A stretch of DNA of 35,181 bases, from the NCBI GenBank assembly GCA_016290665.1, contig JAEEUW010000013.1, forward strand, positions 1-35,181, given 5' to 3'. The translations under genes were made by a program, and so were the position numbers. This DNA comes from Clostridiaceae bacterium (lineage in GTDB: Bacteria > Bacillota > Clostridia > Oscillospirales > Acutalibacteraceae). The notes under the pieces were generated by a model. It had not been told where the DNA came from, did no database searches, and saw only the letters and a program-made list of their open reading frames with translations. This document shows, piece by piece, positions 1-7,755 of this stretch (position 1 is its first letter; the number at the start of each line of letters is the position of its first letter).

Positions 1-10
1 AAAATGAAAA

Positions 11-37
11 TATGATACACTGAAAAACCGAAGGGAG
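11..37 (+). promoter_or_regulatory. -10 box and ribosome binding site of pepT
   Basis: TATGAT at 11-16 fits a -10 element; its -35 would lie before the window begins. AAGGGAG at 31-37 is a ribosome binding site 8 nt before the ATG at 46, which decides that start over the in-frame TTG at 40. Confidence 0.5.
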
Positions 38-45
38 TTTTGTAT

Positions 46-1284
46 ATGATTGAGAATAAAGGACTTCTGGAGCGCTTCCTGCGCTATGTGAAAATCGACA
101 CGCAGTCCGCGCCGGAGCAAAGCGAACAGCCCTCCACCGCGAAGCAGCACGACCTTGCGCGGCTGCTGTATGCCGAGCTGCGCGACATGGGCCTTGACGC
201 GACCTATGACGAAACGCACTGCTACGTCTACGCCGTGCTGCCGGGCGAAGCGCCCGCGCTGGGCTTCGTGGCCCATATGGACACCTCTCCCGAGGTGAGC
301 GGCAAAAACGTCCGTCCCCGCGTGGAAGAGAACTACCGCGGCGGCGACATCGTCCTGCAGCCGGGCAGCGAAGCAAAAGCGCCGATTCTTTTGTCGCCCG
401 CCCAGTTCCCCGGCCTGCTGCGCCATGTGGGCGAAGACCTGATCGTGACCGACGGGGCCACGCTGCTGGGCGCCGACGACAAGGCCGGCGTGGCCGAGAT
501 CATGTCGATGCTGGCCCATTACGCCGAACACCCCGCGCTGCCGCACCGCACGATCTGCGTGGCCTTCACGCCCGACGAAGAGGTGGGACGCGGCACGGAG
601 CACTTCGACCTTGCCGCCTTCGGCGCAAAGGAGGCCTACACCGTGGACGGCGGTACGCTCGGCGAGATCGAGTTCGAATGCTTCAACGCCGCGGCGGCAA
701 AGGTGACCGTTTCCGGCCGCAGCGTCCACCCGGGCTATGCCAAGAATCTGATGCTGAACGCGCTGAACGTTGCCATGGAGTTCCACGCGATGCTGCCCGC
801 CGCCGAACGGCCCGAGCACACCGAGGGCTATGAGGGCTTCTTCCACCTGAGCGAGCTGGAGGGCGACGTGGAGCGGGCCGTGCTGCGCTACATCGTGCGT
901 GACCACGACCGCGCGGCCTTTGAAGCGCGCAAAAAGCTGCTGCAGACGATTGCCGACCGGCTCAATGAACAATACCGCGCCCTCCTCGGCGGGCACGACG
1001 CGGTCCGGCTGGAGCTGCGCGACCAGTATTACAACATGGCGGACGACATGCGCGCGCACATGGACCTTGTGACCCGCGCCCAGGAGATCCTCGCGTCGCT
1101 GGGCGCAGAGCCGAAGGCCGTGGCCATCCGCGGCGGCACCGACGGCGCCGCCCTGACGGCAAGAGGCGTGCCCTGCCCGAACCTTTGCACCGGCGGCTAC
1201 AACTTCCACGGCCGGTTCGAATACGCCTCCGTGCAGGAGATGGAAACCTGCGTGCGGCTGCTGATCGCCCTGGCGGCGAAGTGA
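46..1284 (+). CDS. pepT: Peptidase T (tripeptide aminopeptidase)
   Basis: Cytosolic zinc aminopeptidase of family M20B that removes the N-terminal residue from tripeptides in the last steps of peptide use. The 412-residue product has the usual family length. Visible motifs in order: HMDT (His77, Asp79) at the first metal site, LLGADDKAG (Asp144/145, bridging metal ligand), PDEEVGRG (Glu178 general base, Glu179 ligand), the TVDGG motif (Asp201), and near the C-terminus RGGTDGA and GGYNFHG, the latter carrying the last His ligand. The ATG at 46 has AAGGGAG 8 nt upstream. The gene stands alone; the next gene has its own promoter. A second M20-family peptidase (pepD, 5060) lies 4 kb downstream, which fits a peptide-using organism. 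The assignment is secure from the motifs. Confidence 0.95.
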   Translation: MIENKGLLERFLRYVKIDTQSAPEQSEQPSTAKQHDLARLLYAELRDMGLDATYDETHCYVYAVLPGEAPALGFVAHMDTSPEVSGKNVRPRVEENYRGGDIVLQPGSEAKAPILLSPAQFPGLLRHVGEDLIVTDGATLLGADDKAGVAEIMSMLAHYAEHPALPHRTICVAFTPDEEVGRGTEHFDLAAFGAKEAYTVDGGTLGEIEFECFNAAAAKVTVSGRSVHPGYAKNLMLNALNVAMEFHAMLPAAERPEHTEGYEGFFHLSELEGDVERAVLRYIVRDHDRAAFEARKKLLQTIADRLNEQYRALLGGHDAVRLELRDQYYNMADDMRAHMDLVTRAQEILASLGAEPKAVAIRGGTDGAALTARGVPCPNLCTGGYNFHGRFEYASVQEMETCVRLLIALAAK

Positions 1285-1289
1285 GGGCG

Positions 1290-1310
1290 CAGGGGACAGG
1301 GAACAGGGGA
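1290..1310 (+). repeat. Tandem heptamer run after pepT
   Basis: Three 7-bp units, CAGGGGA, CAGGGAA, CAGGGGA, start 6 bp after the pepT stop codon and are followed by CAGTCG...CAGTCG. The rest of the pepT-ydjI gap (1311-1419) shows no gene. Similar heptamer runs occur at 15054, 17087 and 34854. Confidence 0.6.
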
Positions 1311-1419
1311 CAGTCGTCAACAGTCGCCCGTATGAATGCGCACACGGTGCGCGCCGGCCGGGACGGCGCATGCCGAACGGCAAAACCGACAAAAAAGTTG
1401 AAAAAAATACAAAAAACAA

Positions 1420-1448
1420 TATACATCGACCGAAAACTATGTTATAAT
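1420..1448 (+). promoter_or_regulatory. Promoter of the ydjI-ydjG-ydjH group
   Basis: TATACA at 1420-1425, a 17-bp spacer and a perfect TATAAT at 1443-1448, in an AT-rich stretch. The first gene starts at 1495 after a GAAAGGAG ribosome binding site. Confidence 0.65.
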
Positions 1449-1494
1449 ACTTCGGGAGAAACTTTTCTCACGAACTACGAAAGGAGTCTACATT

Positions 1495-2835
1495 ATGGGA
1501 CTGATTAAAGCTGCAGCAGGCGCTGTCGGCGGCATGCTGGCGGATCAATGGAAGGAGTTCTTCTATTGCGACGCACTCGATATGGACACGCTTGTCGTCA
1601 AAGGCCAGAAGCGCACCTCGTCGCGTTCCTCCAACACCAAGGGCAACGACAACATCATCTCCAACGGATCGGGCATCGCCGTTGCCGACGGCCAGTGCAT
1701 GATCATCGTGGAGCAGGGCAAGGTCGTGGAGGTCTGCGCCGAACCCGGCGAATTCACCTATGACACCTCGAGCGAACCGAGCATCTTTGCCGGCTCGCTG
1801 GGCGAAAGCATCAAGGAAACCTTCCGCGTCATCGGCAAGCGTTTCACCTACGGCGGCGACACCGCGAAGGATCAGCGCATCTACTACTTCAACACCAAGG
1901 AGATCATGGACAACAAGTTCGGCACGCCGAACCCGATCATGTTCCGCATCGTTGACAGCCGCATCAATCTGGATATGGAAGCGGACGTGCGCTGCAACGG
2001 TGTGTATTCCTACCGCATCATTGACCCCATTTTGTTCTATACCAACGTCTGCGCCAACGTGGCCGACGAATTCCGCCGCGACCGGATCGACGGTCAGCTG
2101 AAGACCGAATTTGTCGACGCGCTTGCCGCCGGCTTCGGCGCCCTCACCGCGCTGGAGTTGCGTCCGTCACAGATCAATTCCCACACCCGGGAGCTCAAAG
2201 ACGCCATGAACGCGGAGCTTTCCAAGGACTGGGCCGAAAAACGCGGCATCACGATCGTTTCGATCGGCATGAACCCCGTTTCCCTCAGCCCGGAGGATGC
2301 CGAAGCGCTCAAGCGTTATCAGCGCGCCTACACCACCGGCCGCGACCCGAGTATGGCGGGCGGCGTGCTGGTCGATTCCATGGCGGGCGCCATGGGCGAC
2401 GCAGCCAGCAACGCGGGCGGCGCCATGAACGGCTTTGTCGGCATGGGCATGGGCATGAACATGATGGGCGGCCAGGCTTCCAGCCTCTTCGCCATGGGCC
2501 AGGGCCAGCAGCCCCAGCAGCCGGCGCAGGGTCCGAACCCGCAGTTTGCGCAGCCTGCCGCTCCCGCTGCGCCCGAAGCGCCCGCGATGCCCGCGGCAGA
2601 CAGCTGGCCTTGTGCCTGCGGCGCCGTGAACACCGGCAAGTTCTGCACCAACTGCGGCCAGCCGAAGCCCGAGCCGGCCGGCTGGACCTGCGCCTGCGGC
2701 GCGCAGAACAGCGGCAACTTCTGCACCAACTGCGGCAGCCCGAAGCCCGCGGCGCCTGTCGTTTGCCCGAAGTGCGGCTTCAAGCCCGAGCCGGGCACGA
2801 AGTTCTGCCCCAACTGCGGCGAAAAGCTCAACTGA
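1495..2835 (+). CDS. ydjI: SPFH-domain protein with C-terminal zinc ribbons (YdjI-like)
   Basis: A 446-residue protein with an N-terminal SPFH/band-7 type domain (about residues 1-290), a Gly/Met/Ala/Pro/Gln-rich flexible linker (about 300-370) and three CxxC-type zinc ribbons in the last 75 residues; two read CACGAxNxGxFCTNCG and the last CPKCG...CPNCG. This matches the family of Bacillus subtilis YdjI, sometimes named virion core protein-like. In B. subtilis, YdjI works with YdjG and YdjH to place the stress protein PspA at the membrane. The two genes that follow are homologues of those partners, which strongly supports the assignment. No signal peptide or membrane segment is apparent, so the protein is likely cytosolic and membrane-associated. 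Promoter at 1420 and terminator-like hairpin at 2846. The exact role here is inferred from the B. subtilis system. Confidence 0.85.
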   Translation: MGLIKAAAGAVGGMLADQWKEFFYCDALDMDTLVVKGQKRTSSRSSNTKGNDNIISNGSGIAVADGQCMIIVEQGKVVEVCAEPGEFTYDTSSEPSIFAGSLGESIKETFRVIGKRFTYGGDTAKDQRIYYFNTKEIMDNKFGTPNPIMFRIVDSRINLDMEADVRCNGVYSYRIIDPILFYTNVCANVADEFRRDRIDGQLKTEFVDALAAGFGALTALELRPSQINSHTRELKDAMNAELSKDWAEKRGITIVSIGMNPVSLSPEDAEALKRYQRAYTTGRDPSMAGGVLVDSMAGAMGDAASNAGGAMNGFVGMGMGMNMMGGQASSLFAMGQGQQPQQPAQGPNPQFAQPAAPAAPEAPAMPAADSWPCACGAVNTGKFCTNCGQPKPEPAGWTCACGAQNSGNFCTNCGSPKPAAPVVCPKCGFKPEPGTKFCPNCGEKLN

Positions 2836-2845
2836 CGAACACCCC

Positions 2846-2880
2846 GGCGTGCGGCTGTGAAAAACGCCGCACGCCTTTTC
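2846..2880 (+). terminator. Intrinsic terminator or attenuator after ydjI
   Basis: A perfect 10-bp stem, GGCGTGCGGC (2846-2855) with GCCGCACGCC (2866-2875), followed by TTTTC. It sits between ydjI and ydjG with no new promoter obvious in the short gap, so it may act as a partial terminator that lowers expression of the following genes. Confidence 0.7.
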
Positions 2881-2908
2881 TCTAATCCTTTGTAAGGAAG
2901 TGTCAGCT

Positions 2909-3997
2909 ATGGCAACCATTCTGGACTATAAATGTCCCCATTGCGGCGGCAAGCTGGAATTTCAGCCCGGCACCGAACAGCTGCAGTGTCCCTATTGCGA
3001 TTCCACGGTGGACGTGGCGGCGCTGCAGCAGCTGGACGAGGTGCTCAAAAACACGCCCGAAGACAACATGCAGTGGAAGGAGGCCGCCGGCGACGAATGG
3101 TCCGCGGCGGAGCAGGCCCAGATGCAGGTTTACGTCTGCAAATCCTGCGGCGGCGAGATCATGTGCGACGAGAACACGGCCGCCACGTCCTGCCCCTTCT
3201 GCGGCAATCCGGTGGTGCTCGGCGGGCGCGTCAGCGGCACGCTGAAGCCCGACTTTGTGATCCCGTTTCAGCTTGACAAAAAGGCCGCCAAGGACGCGCT
3301 CAAAAAGCATCTGGAGGGCAAACGTCTTTTGCCGAAGGTGTTCAAGAGCGAAAACCACATCGACGAGATCAAGGGCGTCTATGTGCCGTTCTGGCTGTTC
3401 GACGCCGAAGCCGACGCCGACCTGCGCTTCAAGGCGACCAAAACGCGCATGTGGAGCGACAGCAAGTATAACTACACCGAGACCAGCTTCTTCGACGTGC
3501 ACCGCGCGGGCACGCTGGATTTTGCCAACGTGCCGGTGGACGGCTCCAAAAAGATGGCAGACGACCTGATGGAATCCATCGAGCCCTTCGATTTTTCCAA
3601 GGCGGTCGATTTTCAGACGGCCTATCTGTCCGGCTTTCTGGCCGATAAATACGACGTGGGCGCCGAGGAGAGCAAGCTGCACGCCAACGAGCGGATCAAG
3701 CAAAGCGCCGAAAGCGCCATGCGCGGCACGGTGGACGGCTACGCCACCGTCGCGCTGGAAAACAGCAGCGTGCAGTTCCGCAACGGCAAGGCGAAGTATG
3801 CGCTCTATCCCGTCTGGCTGCTCAACACCACCTGGCGCGGCCAGCAGTACACCTTCGCCATGAACGGCCAGACCGGCAAGTTCGTCGGCGATCTGCCCTA
3901 TGACAAGGGTCAGTTCTGGAAGTATATCGCCATGTTCACGCCGATCTACGGCGCGGTCGCGTTCGGCATCCTCTGGCTGCTGCGCAATCTCTTTTAA
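2909..3997 (+). CDS. ydjG: Zinc-ribbon membrane protein, YdjG-like
   Basis: A 362-residue protein with two N-terminal zinc ribbons of TFIIB type: Cys9/Cys12 with Cys27/Cys30, and Cys77/Cys80 with Cys95/Cys98. A conserved mixed domain follows, containing LKPDFVIPFQ and VYVPFWLFDA, and a hydrophobic segment near the C-terminus (about residues 340-360) probably anchors it in the membrane. This is the layout of B. subtilis YdjG, whose gene also neighbours a TPM-domain gene and a YdjI gene. The start is ATG 2909 with AAGGAAG 8 nt upstream; an in-frame GTG at 2900 overlaps that ribosome binding site and is rejected. The next gene begins 13 nt after the stop, so the two are co-transcribed. Confidence 0.8.
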   Translation: MATILDYKCPHCGGKLEFQPGTEQLQCPYCDSTVDVAALQQLDEVLKNTPEDNMQWKEAAGDEWSAAEQAQMQVYVCKSCGGEIMCDENTAATSCPFCGNPVVLGGRVSGTLKPDFVIPFQLDKKAAKDALKKHLEGKRLLPKVFKSENHIDEIKGVYVPFWLFDAEADADLRFKATKTRMWSDSKYNYTETSFFDVHRAGTLDFANVPVDGSKKMADDLMESIEPFDFSKAVDFQTAYLSGFLADKYDVGAEESKLHANERIKQSAESAMRGTVDGYATVALENSSVQFRNGKAKYALYPVWLLNTTWRGQQYTFAMNGQTGKFVGDLPYDKGQFWKYIAMFTPIYGAVAFGILWLLRNLF

Positions 3998-4010
3998 GGA
4001 GGGGAACGAG

Positions 4011-4949
4011 ATGAAACGAATCATGAAACGCCTCCCGGTCCTGCTCCTTGCGCTCGCGCTGCTCTTTGCGTTTTCGGTTTGCGCCGCCGCGTCGGGCGAA
4101 ATCCCCGCCGAGCGGCAAAAGCCGCTGCTGGTGGATGACGCCGATCTGCTTTCGCCCGACGAGGAAGCGGCGCTTCTGCCGCTGCTCGAAGAAAAAAGCG
4201 CGGCCGTGGGGGCCGATATCGCCGTGGTCACGGTGAACGACACCGACGGGCAGGACGTGGAAAACTTTGCCTACGACTACTATGATTACAACGGCTACGG
4301 CCAGGGTGAAGACAACGACGGCGTGCTGCTGCTCATCAGCATGGCCGAGCGCGATTACTGGATCGTGACGACCGGCTACTGCATCGAAGCGATTACCGAT
4401 TACGGTCTGGAAAAGATCCAGAACGATTTCCTGCCGTCCCTGTCTTACGGCAACTATATCGATGCATTCCGCACCTTTGCCGCCGACTGCGAAACGCTGA
4501 TCGCCGCGGCGCGGCAGGGGAACGTCTATGACCTGTATCACAGCGAGGACGACCCAGAAAACACCTATGGCGGCTACTACAACGACGCGTCGAATTACTA
4601 TGACGGCGAAAGCTACCTGCCGCAGAATTACCATCCGTTCAACGTCGGCGCCAACGCGCTGCTCGCGCTTGTGATCGGCTTTGTGCTGGCGCTGATTACC
4701 GTGCTTTCGATGAAGGGCAAGCTGCAGACGGTCCGCCGCCGGTATGAGGCGTCGAACTACGTGGTGCCCGGTTCGCTGGCGCTGCGCACAAACGACGACC
4801 GCTTCCTGTATTCCACGGTGTCCCAGACGGCGATTCCGCAGCACACCGAAGATCATTCGTCGCACGGCGGCGGCTTCTCCGGCGGCGGCAGCCACACGAG
4901 CTTCGGCTCCTCCGGCGTGTCCCACGGCGGCGGGGGCGGCAAATTCTGA
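4011..4949 (+). CDS. ydjH: TPM-domain membrane protein, YdjH/YgcG-like
   Basis: A 312-residue secreted or membrane protein. Residues 1-27 form a signal peptide (MKRIMKRLP followed by a leucine/alanine-rich core, cleavage probably near CAAA/SG). Residues of about 40-170 form a TPM domain, opening with VDDADLLSPDEEAAL and containing the WIVTTGYCIE segment. A transmembrane helix follows at about 222-242 (ALLALVIGFVLALITV), and the tail is rich in Gly, Ser and His (GGGFSGGGSHTSFG), as in many YgcG proteins. The start codon is preceded by TAAGGAGGGG. Together with the two preceding genes it makes a ydjI-ydjG-ydjH set. The family name TPM_phosphatase comes from a plant member; enzymatic activity here is not established. 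Confidence 0.82.
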   Translation: MKRIMKRLPVLLLALALLFAFSVCAAASGEIPAERQKPLLVDDADLLSPDEEAALLPLLEEKSAAVGADIAVVTVNDTDGQDVENFAYDYYDYNGYGQGEDNDGVLLLISMAERDYWIVTTGYCIEAITDYGLEKIQNDFLPSLSYGNYIDAFRTFAADCETLIAAARQGNVYDLYHSEDDPENTYGGYYNDASNYYDGESYLPQNYHPFNVGANALLALVIGFVLALITVLSMKGKLQTVRRRYEASNYVVPGSLALRTNDDRFLYSTVSQTAIPQHTEDHSSHGGGFSGGGSHTSFGSSGVSHGGGGGKF

Positions 4950-4984
4950 CCGCAAGGCAGCAACAACAGCAAGCGCCGCCGCAA

Positions 4985-5024
4985 GGGCGCATTCCGTAAG
5001 GACAAATCCCTACGGAAGGCGCCC
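4985..5024. repeat. Long hairpin in the ydjH-pepD gap
   Basis: GGGCGC (4985-4990) and TTCCGTA (4992-4998) pair with TACGGAA (5011-5017) and GCGCCC (5019-5024), giving 13 of 14 base pairs with one A/G mismatch; the loop itself holds GG/CC. No T-run follows on the plus strand, so it is not a standard terminator. It may be a dispersed palindromic element or an mRNA processing/stabilising structure between ydjH and pepD. Confidence 0.6.
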
Positions 5025-5059
5025 CGACGGCGGAGCTGTCTTTTGAAAGGAACCTTTCC

Positions 5060-6454
5060 ATGGCAAAAACCTATCTCGATTTTTTCAAAGAGCTTGCCGC
5101 GATCCCGCACGGCTCCGGCAACACGAAGGCGATCTCCGATTACTGCGCCTCGTTCGCAAAACAGCGCGGCCTGCGGTATCTGCAGGACGAAGCCAACAAC
5201 GTGATCATTTGGAAGGACGCGACCAACGGCTCCGATGAGACCGTTATTCTGCAGGGCCATCTCGATATGGTCTGCGTGCAGAAGGACGGCCGGAACATCG
5301 ACTTCACGCGCGACGGCCTGCGGCTGCACACCGACGGCGACTTCCTCTTTGCCGAGGGGACGACCCTCGGCGGCGACGACGGCATTGCCGTGGCCTATGC
5401 GCTCGCGATCCTCGACAGCGACACGCTGCGCCACCCGAATCTGGAGGTGGTCTTCACCGTAGACGAAGAGATCGGCATGCTCGGCGCCGCAGCGCTCGAT
5501 CTGTCGCCCCTCAAGGGCAACATGCTGATCAACGTCGATTCCGAAGAGGAGGGGACGCTGCTCACCTCGTGCGCGGGCGGCGTGCGCGCCGACCTGACGT
5601 TTTCTGCCGCCGAAGAAAAGGCGGCGGCTGCCGATTGTCTGCGCGTGGTTCTCGACGGTCTGCCCGGCGGCCATTCCGGCGCGGAGATCGACAAGGGCCA
5701 CGAAAACGCGGTGCTCGTTTTGGCAAAACTGCTGCAAAGCTGCGGCGTCAGCCGCCTTTGCAGCATCGACGGCGGCTCGGCGGACAACGCGATTCCGACA
5801 AGCTGCACGGCGGTTGTCGAAACCGCTCCCGGCCTCGCGGACCGGCTGCAGGCCGCCCTTGCAAAAGCAAAAGCCGCCTTTGCCCTGACCGAACAGGGGG
5901 CGGCGCTGACTTTGCAGCCGGCCGAAGCGCAGCGCGCGTTCTCGGAACAAGACACCGCAAGGCTGCTGCGGCTGCTGTGCGGCGTGCCCAACGGCATCAT
6001 CGCCATGAGCGCGCAGGTGCCCGGCCTTGTGCAGACCTCGCTGAACCTCGGCACGGTCAAAACCGAAGGGGACCGGGTGCTGACCGGCCACGCCCTGCGC
6101 AGCAGCGTGGGCGCGGAAAAAGAACAGCTGCTTTCCGATCTGACCGCCCACGCGGCCGCCTGCGGCGCAGCGGTTTCCACGTTCGGCGATTATCCGGCGT
6201 GGGAGTTCAAAGAAAACAGCCGCCTGCGCGACACCGTGCTGCGCTGCTATGAACGGCAGTACGGCAAGCCGATGACGATTACGGCGATCCACGCGGGCCT
6301 CGAGTGCGGCATCTTCTGCGGCAAAAAACCGGCGCTCGACTGCGTCTCGATGGGCCCCGACATCTTCGACATCCACACCTATGACGAACGCTTGTCGCTC
6401 TCTTCGGCGGAACGCACCTACAAGCTCCTTTGCAGCGTGCTGGAAGCGCTTTGA
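5060..6454 (+). CDS. pepD: Aminoacyl-histidine (cytosol non-specific) dipeptidase
   Basis: Family M20C zinc dipeptidase that splits many dipeptides, including Xaa-His, in the cytosol. The 464-residue product is slightly shorter than Escherichia coli PepD. Motifs in order: GHLDMVC (first metal site), LGGDDGIAVAYA (bridging Asp), TVDEEIGMLGA (general base and metal Glu), NVDSEEEGTL (Asp ligand), GGHSGAEI (His in the lid domain) and HAGLECGIF near the end (last ligand). The ATG at 5060 follows GAAAGGAA. No clear promoter lies in the 110-nt gap, so it may be the last gene of the ydjI-ydjG-ydjH transcript, separated by the hairpin at 4985. It ends at a strong terminator (6465). Confidence 0.93.
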   Translation: MAKTYLDFFKELAAIPHGSGNTKAISDYCASFAKQRGLRYLQDEANNVIIWKDATNGSDETVILQGHLDMVCVQKDGRNIDFTRDGLRLHTDGDFLFAEGTTLGGDDGIAVAYALAILDSDTLRHPNLEVVFTVDEEIGMLGAAALDLSPLKGNMLINVDSEEEGTLLTSCAGGVRADLTFSAAEEKAAAADCLRVVLDGLPGGHSGAEIDKGHENAVLVLAKLLQSCGVSRLCSIDGGSADNAIPTSCTAVVETAPGLADRLQAALAKAKAAFALTEQGAALTLQPAEAQRAFSEQDTARLLRLLCGVPNGIIAMSAQVPGLVQTSLNLGTVKTEGDRVLTGHALRSSVGAEKEQLLSDLTAHAAACGAAVSTFGDYPAWEFKENSRLRDTVLRCYERQYGKPMTITAIHAGLECGIFCGKKPALDCVSMGPDIFDIHTYDERLSLSSAERTYKLLCSVLEAL

Positions 6455-6464
6455 GCCGAAACCC

Positions 6465-6500
6465 AAAACAGCCCGACGGAAGTTCCGTCGGGCTGTTTTT
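6465..6500. terminator. Bidirectional terminator between pepD and the rlmI-like gene
   Basis: ACAGCCCGACGGA pairs perfectly with TCCGTCGGGCTGT around a 3-nt loop. A T-run follows on the plus strand and AAAA precedes it, giving a T-run on the minus strand as well. It serves both convergent genes. Confidence 0.9.
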
Positions 6501-6508
6501 CGGTTTGT

Positions 6509-7735
6509 TCACACCACCTGAAACAGATAAAACTTCAGGTATTCCGTCTCCGGCACACCCCAAAGAATCGGGTGGTCGGGCGCCTGCTGGCGCGCCTCAA
6601 TCTGCCGCAGCTGCACGCCGGCGTCCTTCGCCGCGTCAAAGAGCATCCTGCGAAACAGGTCGTCCGTCATGAAGTGGGAGCACGAGCAGGTGGCGAGGTA
6701 GCCGCCGCGCGGCAGCAGCTTCATCGCCTTCAGGTTGATCTCCTTATAGCCGCGGCGCGCCGCCTGCACGGTGGCGCTGCTCTTGGTGAACGCCGGCGGG
6801 TCGAGGATGATGTAATCATAGGTCCTGTCGTGCTTCGCTTCCAGCTCGGTCAATAGTTCAAACACGTTGGCGCAAAGCACGTCCACGTTGGCAAGGCCGT
6901 TGCGCTTCGCGTTCGCCGCGGTCAGCGCGGCGGCGTCCTTCGAAATATCCACCGCCGTCACGCGCCCGGCGCCCGCTTTGGCGCAGTTGAGCGCGAACGC
7001 GCCCGTGTGGGTGAAGCAGTCGAGCACGGTGCGCCCCTTCGCCAGCCTTGCCGCCGCCAGACGGTTATACTTCTGGTCAAGGAAAAAGCCGGTCTTCTGG
7101 CCGTGCATATAGTCCACTTCATAGTCGATCCCGTTTTCCGTGAGGATCAGCTTGCCCGGAAGGTCGTCCCGCAGCCCGGCGCCGCGGTAAAAGCCGGTGG
7201 TCTGCTCCATGCCTTCCTTTTCGCGCAGGGCAATGTCGTTGCGCTCATAGATCGCCGTGACCGGCGCGCCCATGGCGGCGAGCAGCTCGACCATCAGCGG
7301 AAAGATGACGTCTTTTCGCTGCTCAATGCCGAGCGACATCGTCTGCGTCACCAGCACGTCGCCGAACCGATCCACCGTGAGGCCCGGAAAGCCGTCCGCT
7401 TCGCCGAACACCAGCCGGCAGCACCGAAAGTCGTCGCCCATGACCGTTTTGCGGTAATCGAAGCAATACTGCAGCCGCCGCGCAAAGAACGCGCGGTCAA
7501 ACGTGTCGTTCGCGTTGCGCGACAGGATCCGCACGCGGATCTTCGAGCGGCTGTTGAAAAACCCCGTGCCGAGATAGCGGCCCTTTTGGCTGCAGACGTC
7601 CACCAGATCGCCGTCCGCCGGTTCGCCGGAAAGGGCGGCCGCTTCCTCTTCATAGACCCAGACGTGTCCGCTTTTCAAAAAGGCCGCGCCCTTGTCGGTG
7701 ATGATCACGATCGGATAATTGCGTTGCTGTTTCAT
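6509..7735 (-). CDS. rlmI: Class I SAM-dependent 23S rRNA methyltransferase (RlmI family)
   Basis: A 408-residue protein: an N-terminal PUA-type RNA-binding domain (about residues 1-75, including GHVWVYEEE), a linker domain with GEADGFPGLTVDRFGD, and a Rossmann-fold methyltransferase domain. SAM-site motifs are LDCFTHTGAFAL and VTAVDISKDA; the catalytic region has IILDPPAFTKS and, further on, CSCSHFM. This is the architecture of RlmI, which makes m5C1962 in 23S rRNA, and of its Firmicutes relatives. The start at 7735 has a GAGAGG ribosome binding site. It begins 20 nt after the stop codon of the glycoside hydrolase gene and is probably co-transcribed with it. The exact rRNA target is inferred from the family. 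Confidence 0.87.
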   Translation of the reverse strand: MKQQRNYPIVIITDKGAAFLKSGHVWVYEEEAAALSGEPADGDLVDVCSQKGRYLGTGFFNSRSKIRVRILSRNANDTFDRAFFARRLQYCFDYRKTVMGDDFRCCRLVFGEADGFPGLTVDRFGDVLVTQTMSLGIEQRKDVIFPLMVELLAAMGAPVTAIYERNDIALREKEGMEQTTGFYRGAGLRDDLPGKLILTENGIDYEVDYMHGQKTGFFLDQKYNRLAAARLAKGRTVLDCFTHTGAFALNCAKAGAGRVTAVDISKDAAALTAANAKRNGLANVDVLCANVFELLTELEAKHDRTYDYIILDPPAFTKSSATVQAARRGYKEINLKAMKLLPRGGYLATCSCSHFMTDDLFRRMLFDAAKDAGVQLRQIEARQQAPDHPILWGVPETEYLKFYLFQVV

Positions 7736-7755
7736 GTGTTGCCTCTCTTTTTGCT

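Noticed and set aside
1290-1335. Heptamer and CAGTCG repeats as a CRISPR-like array
   Set aside because: Units are 7 bp with no unique spacers and no cas genes nearby.
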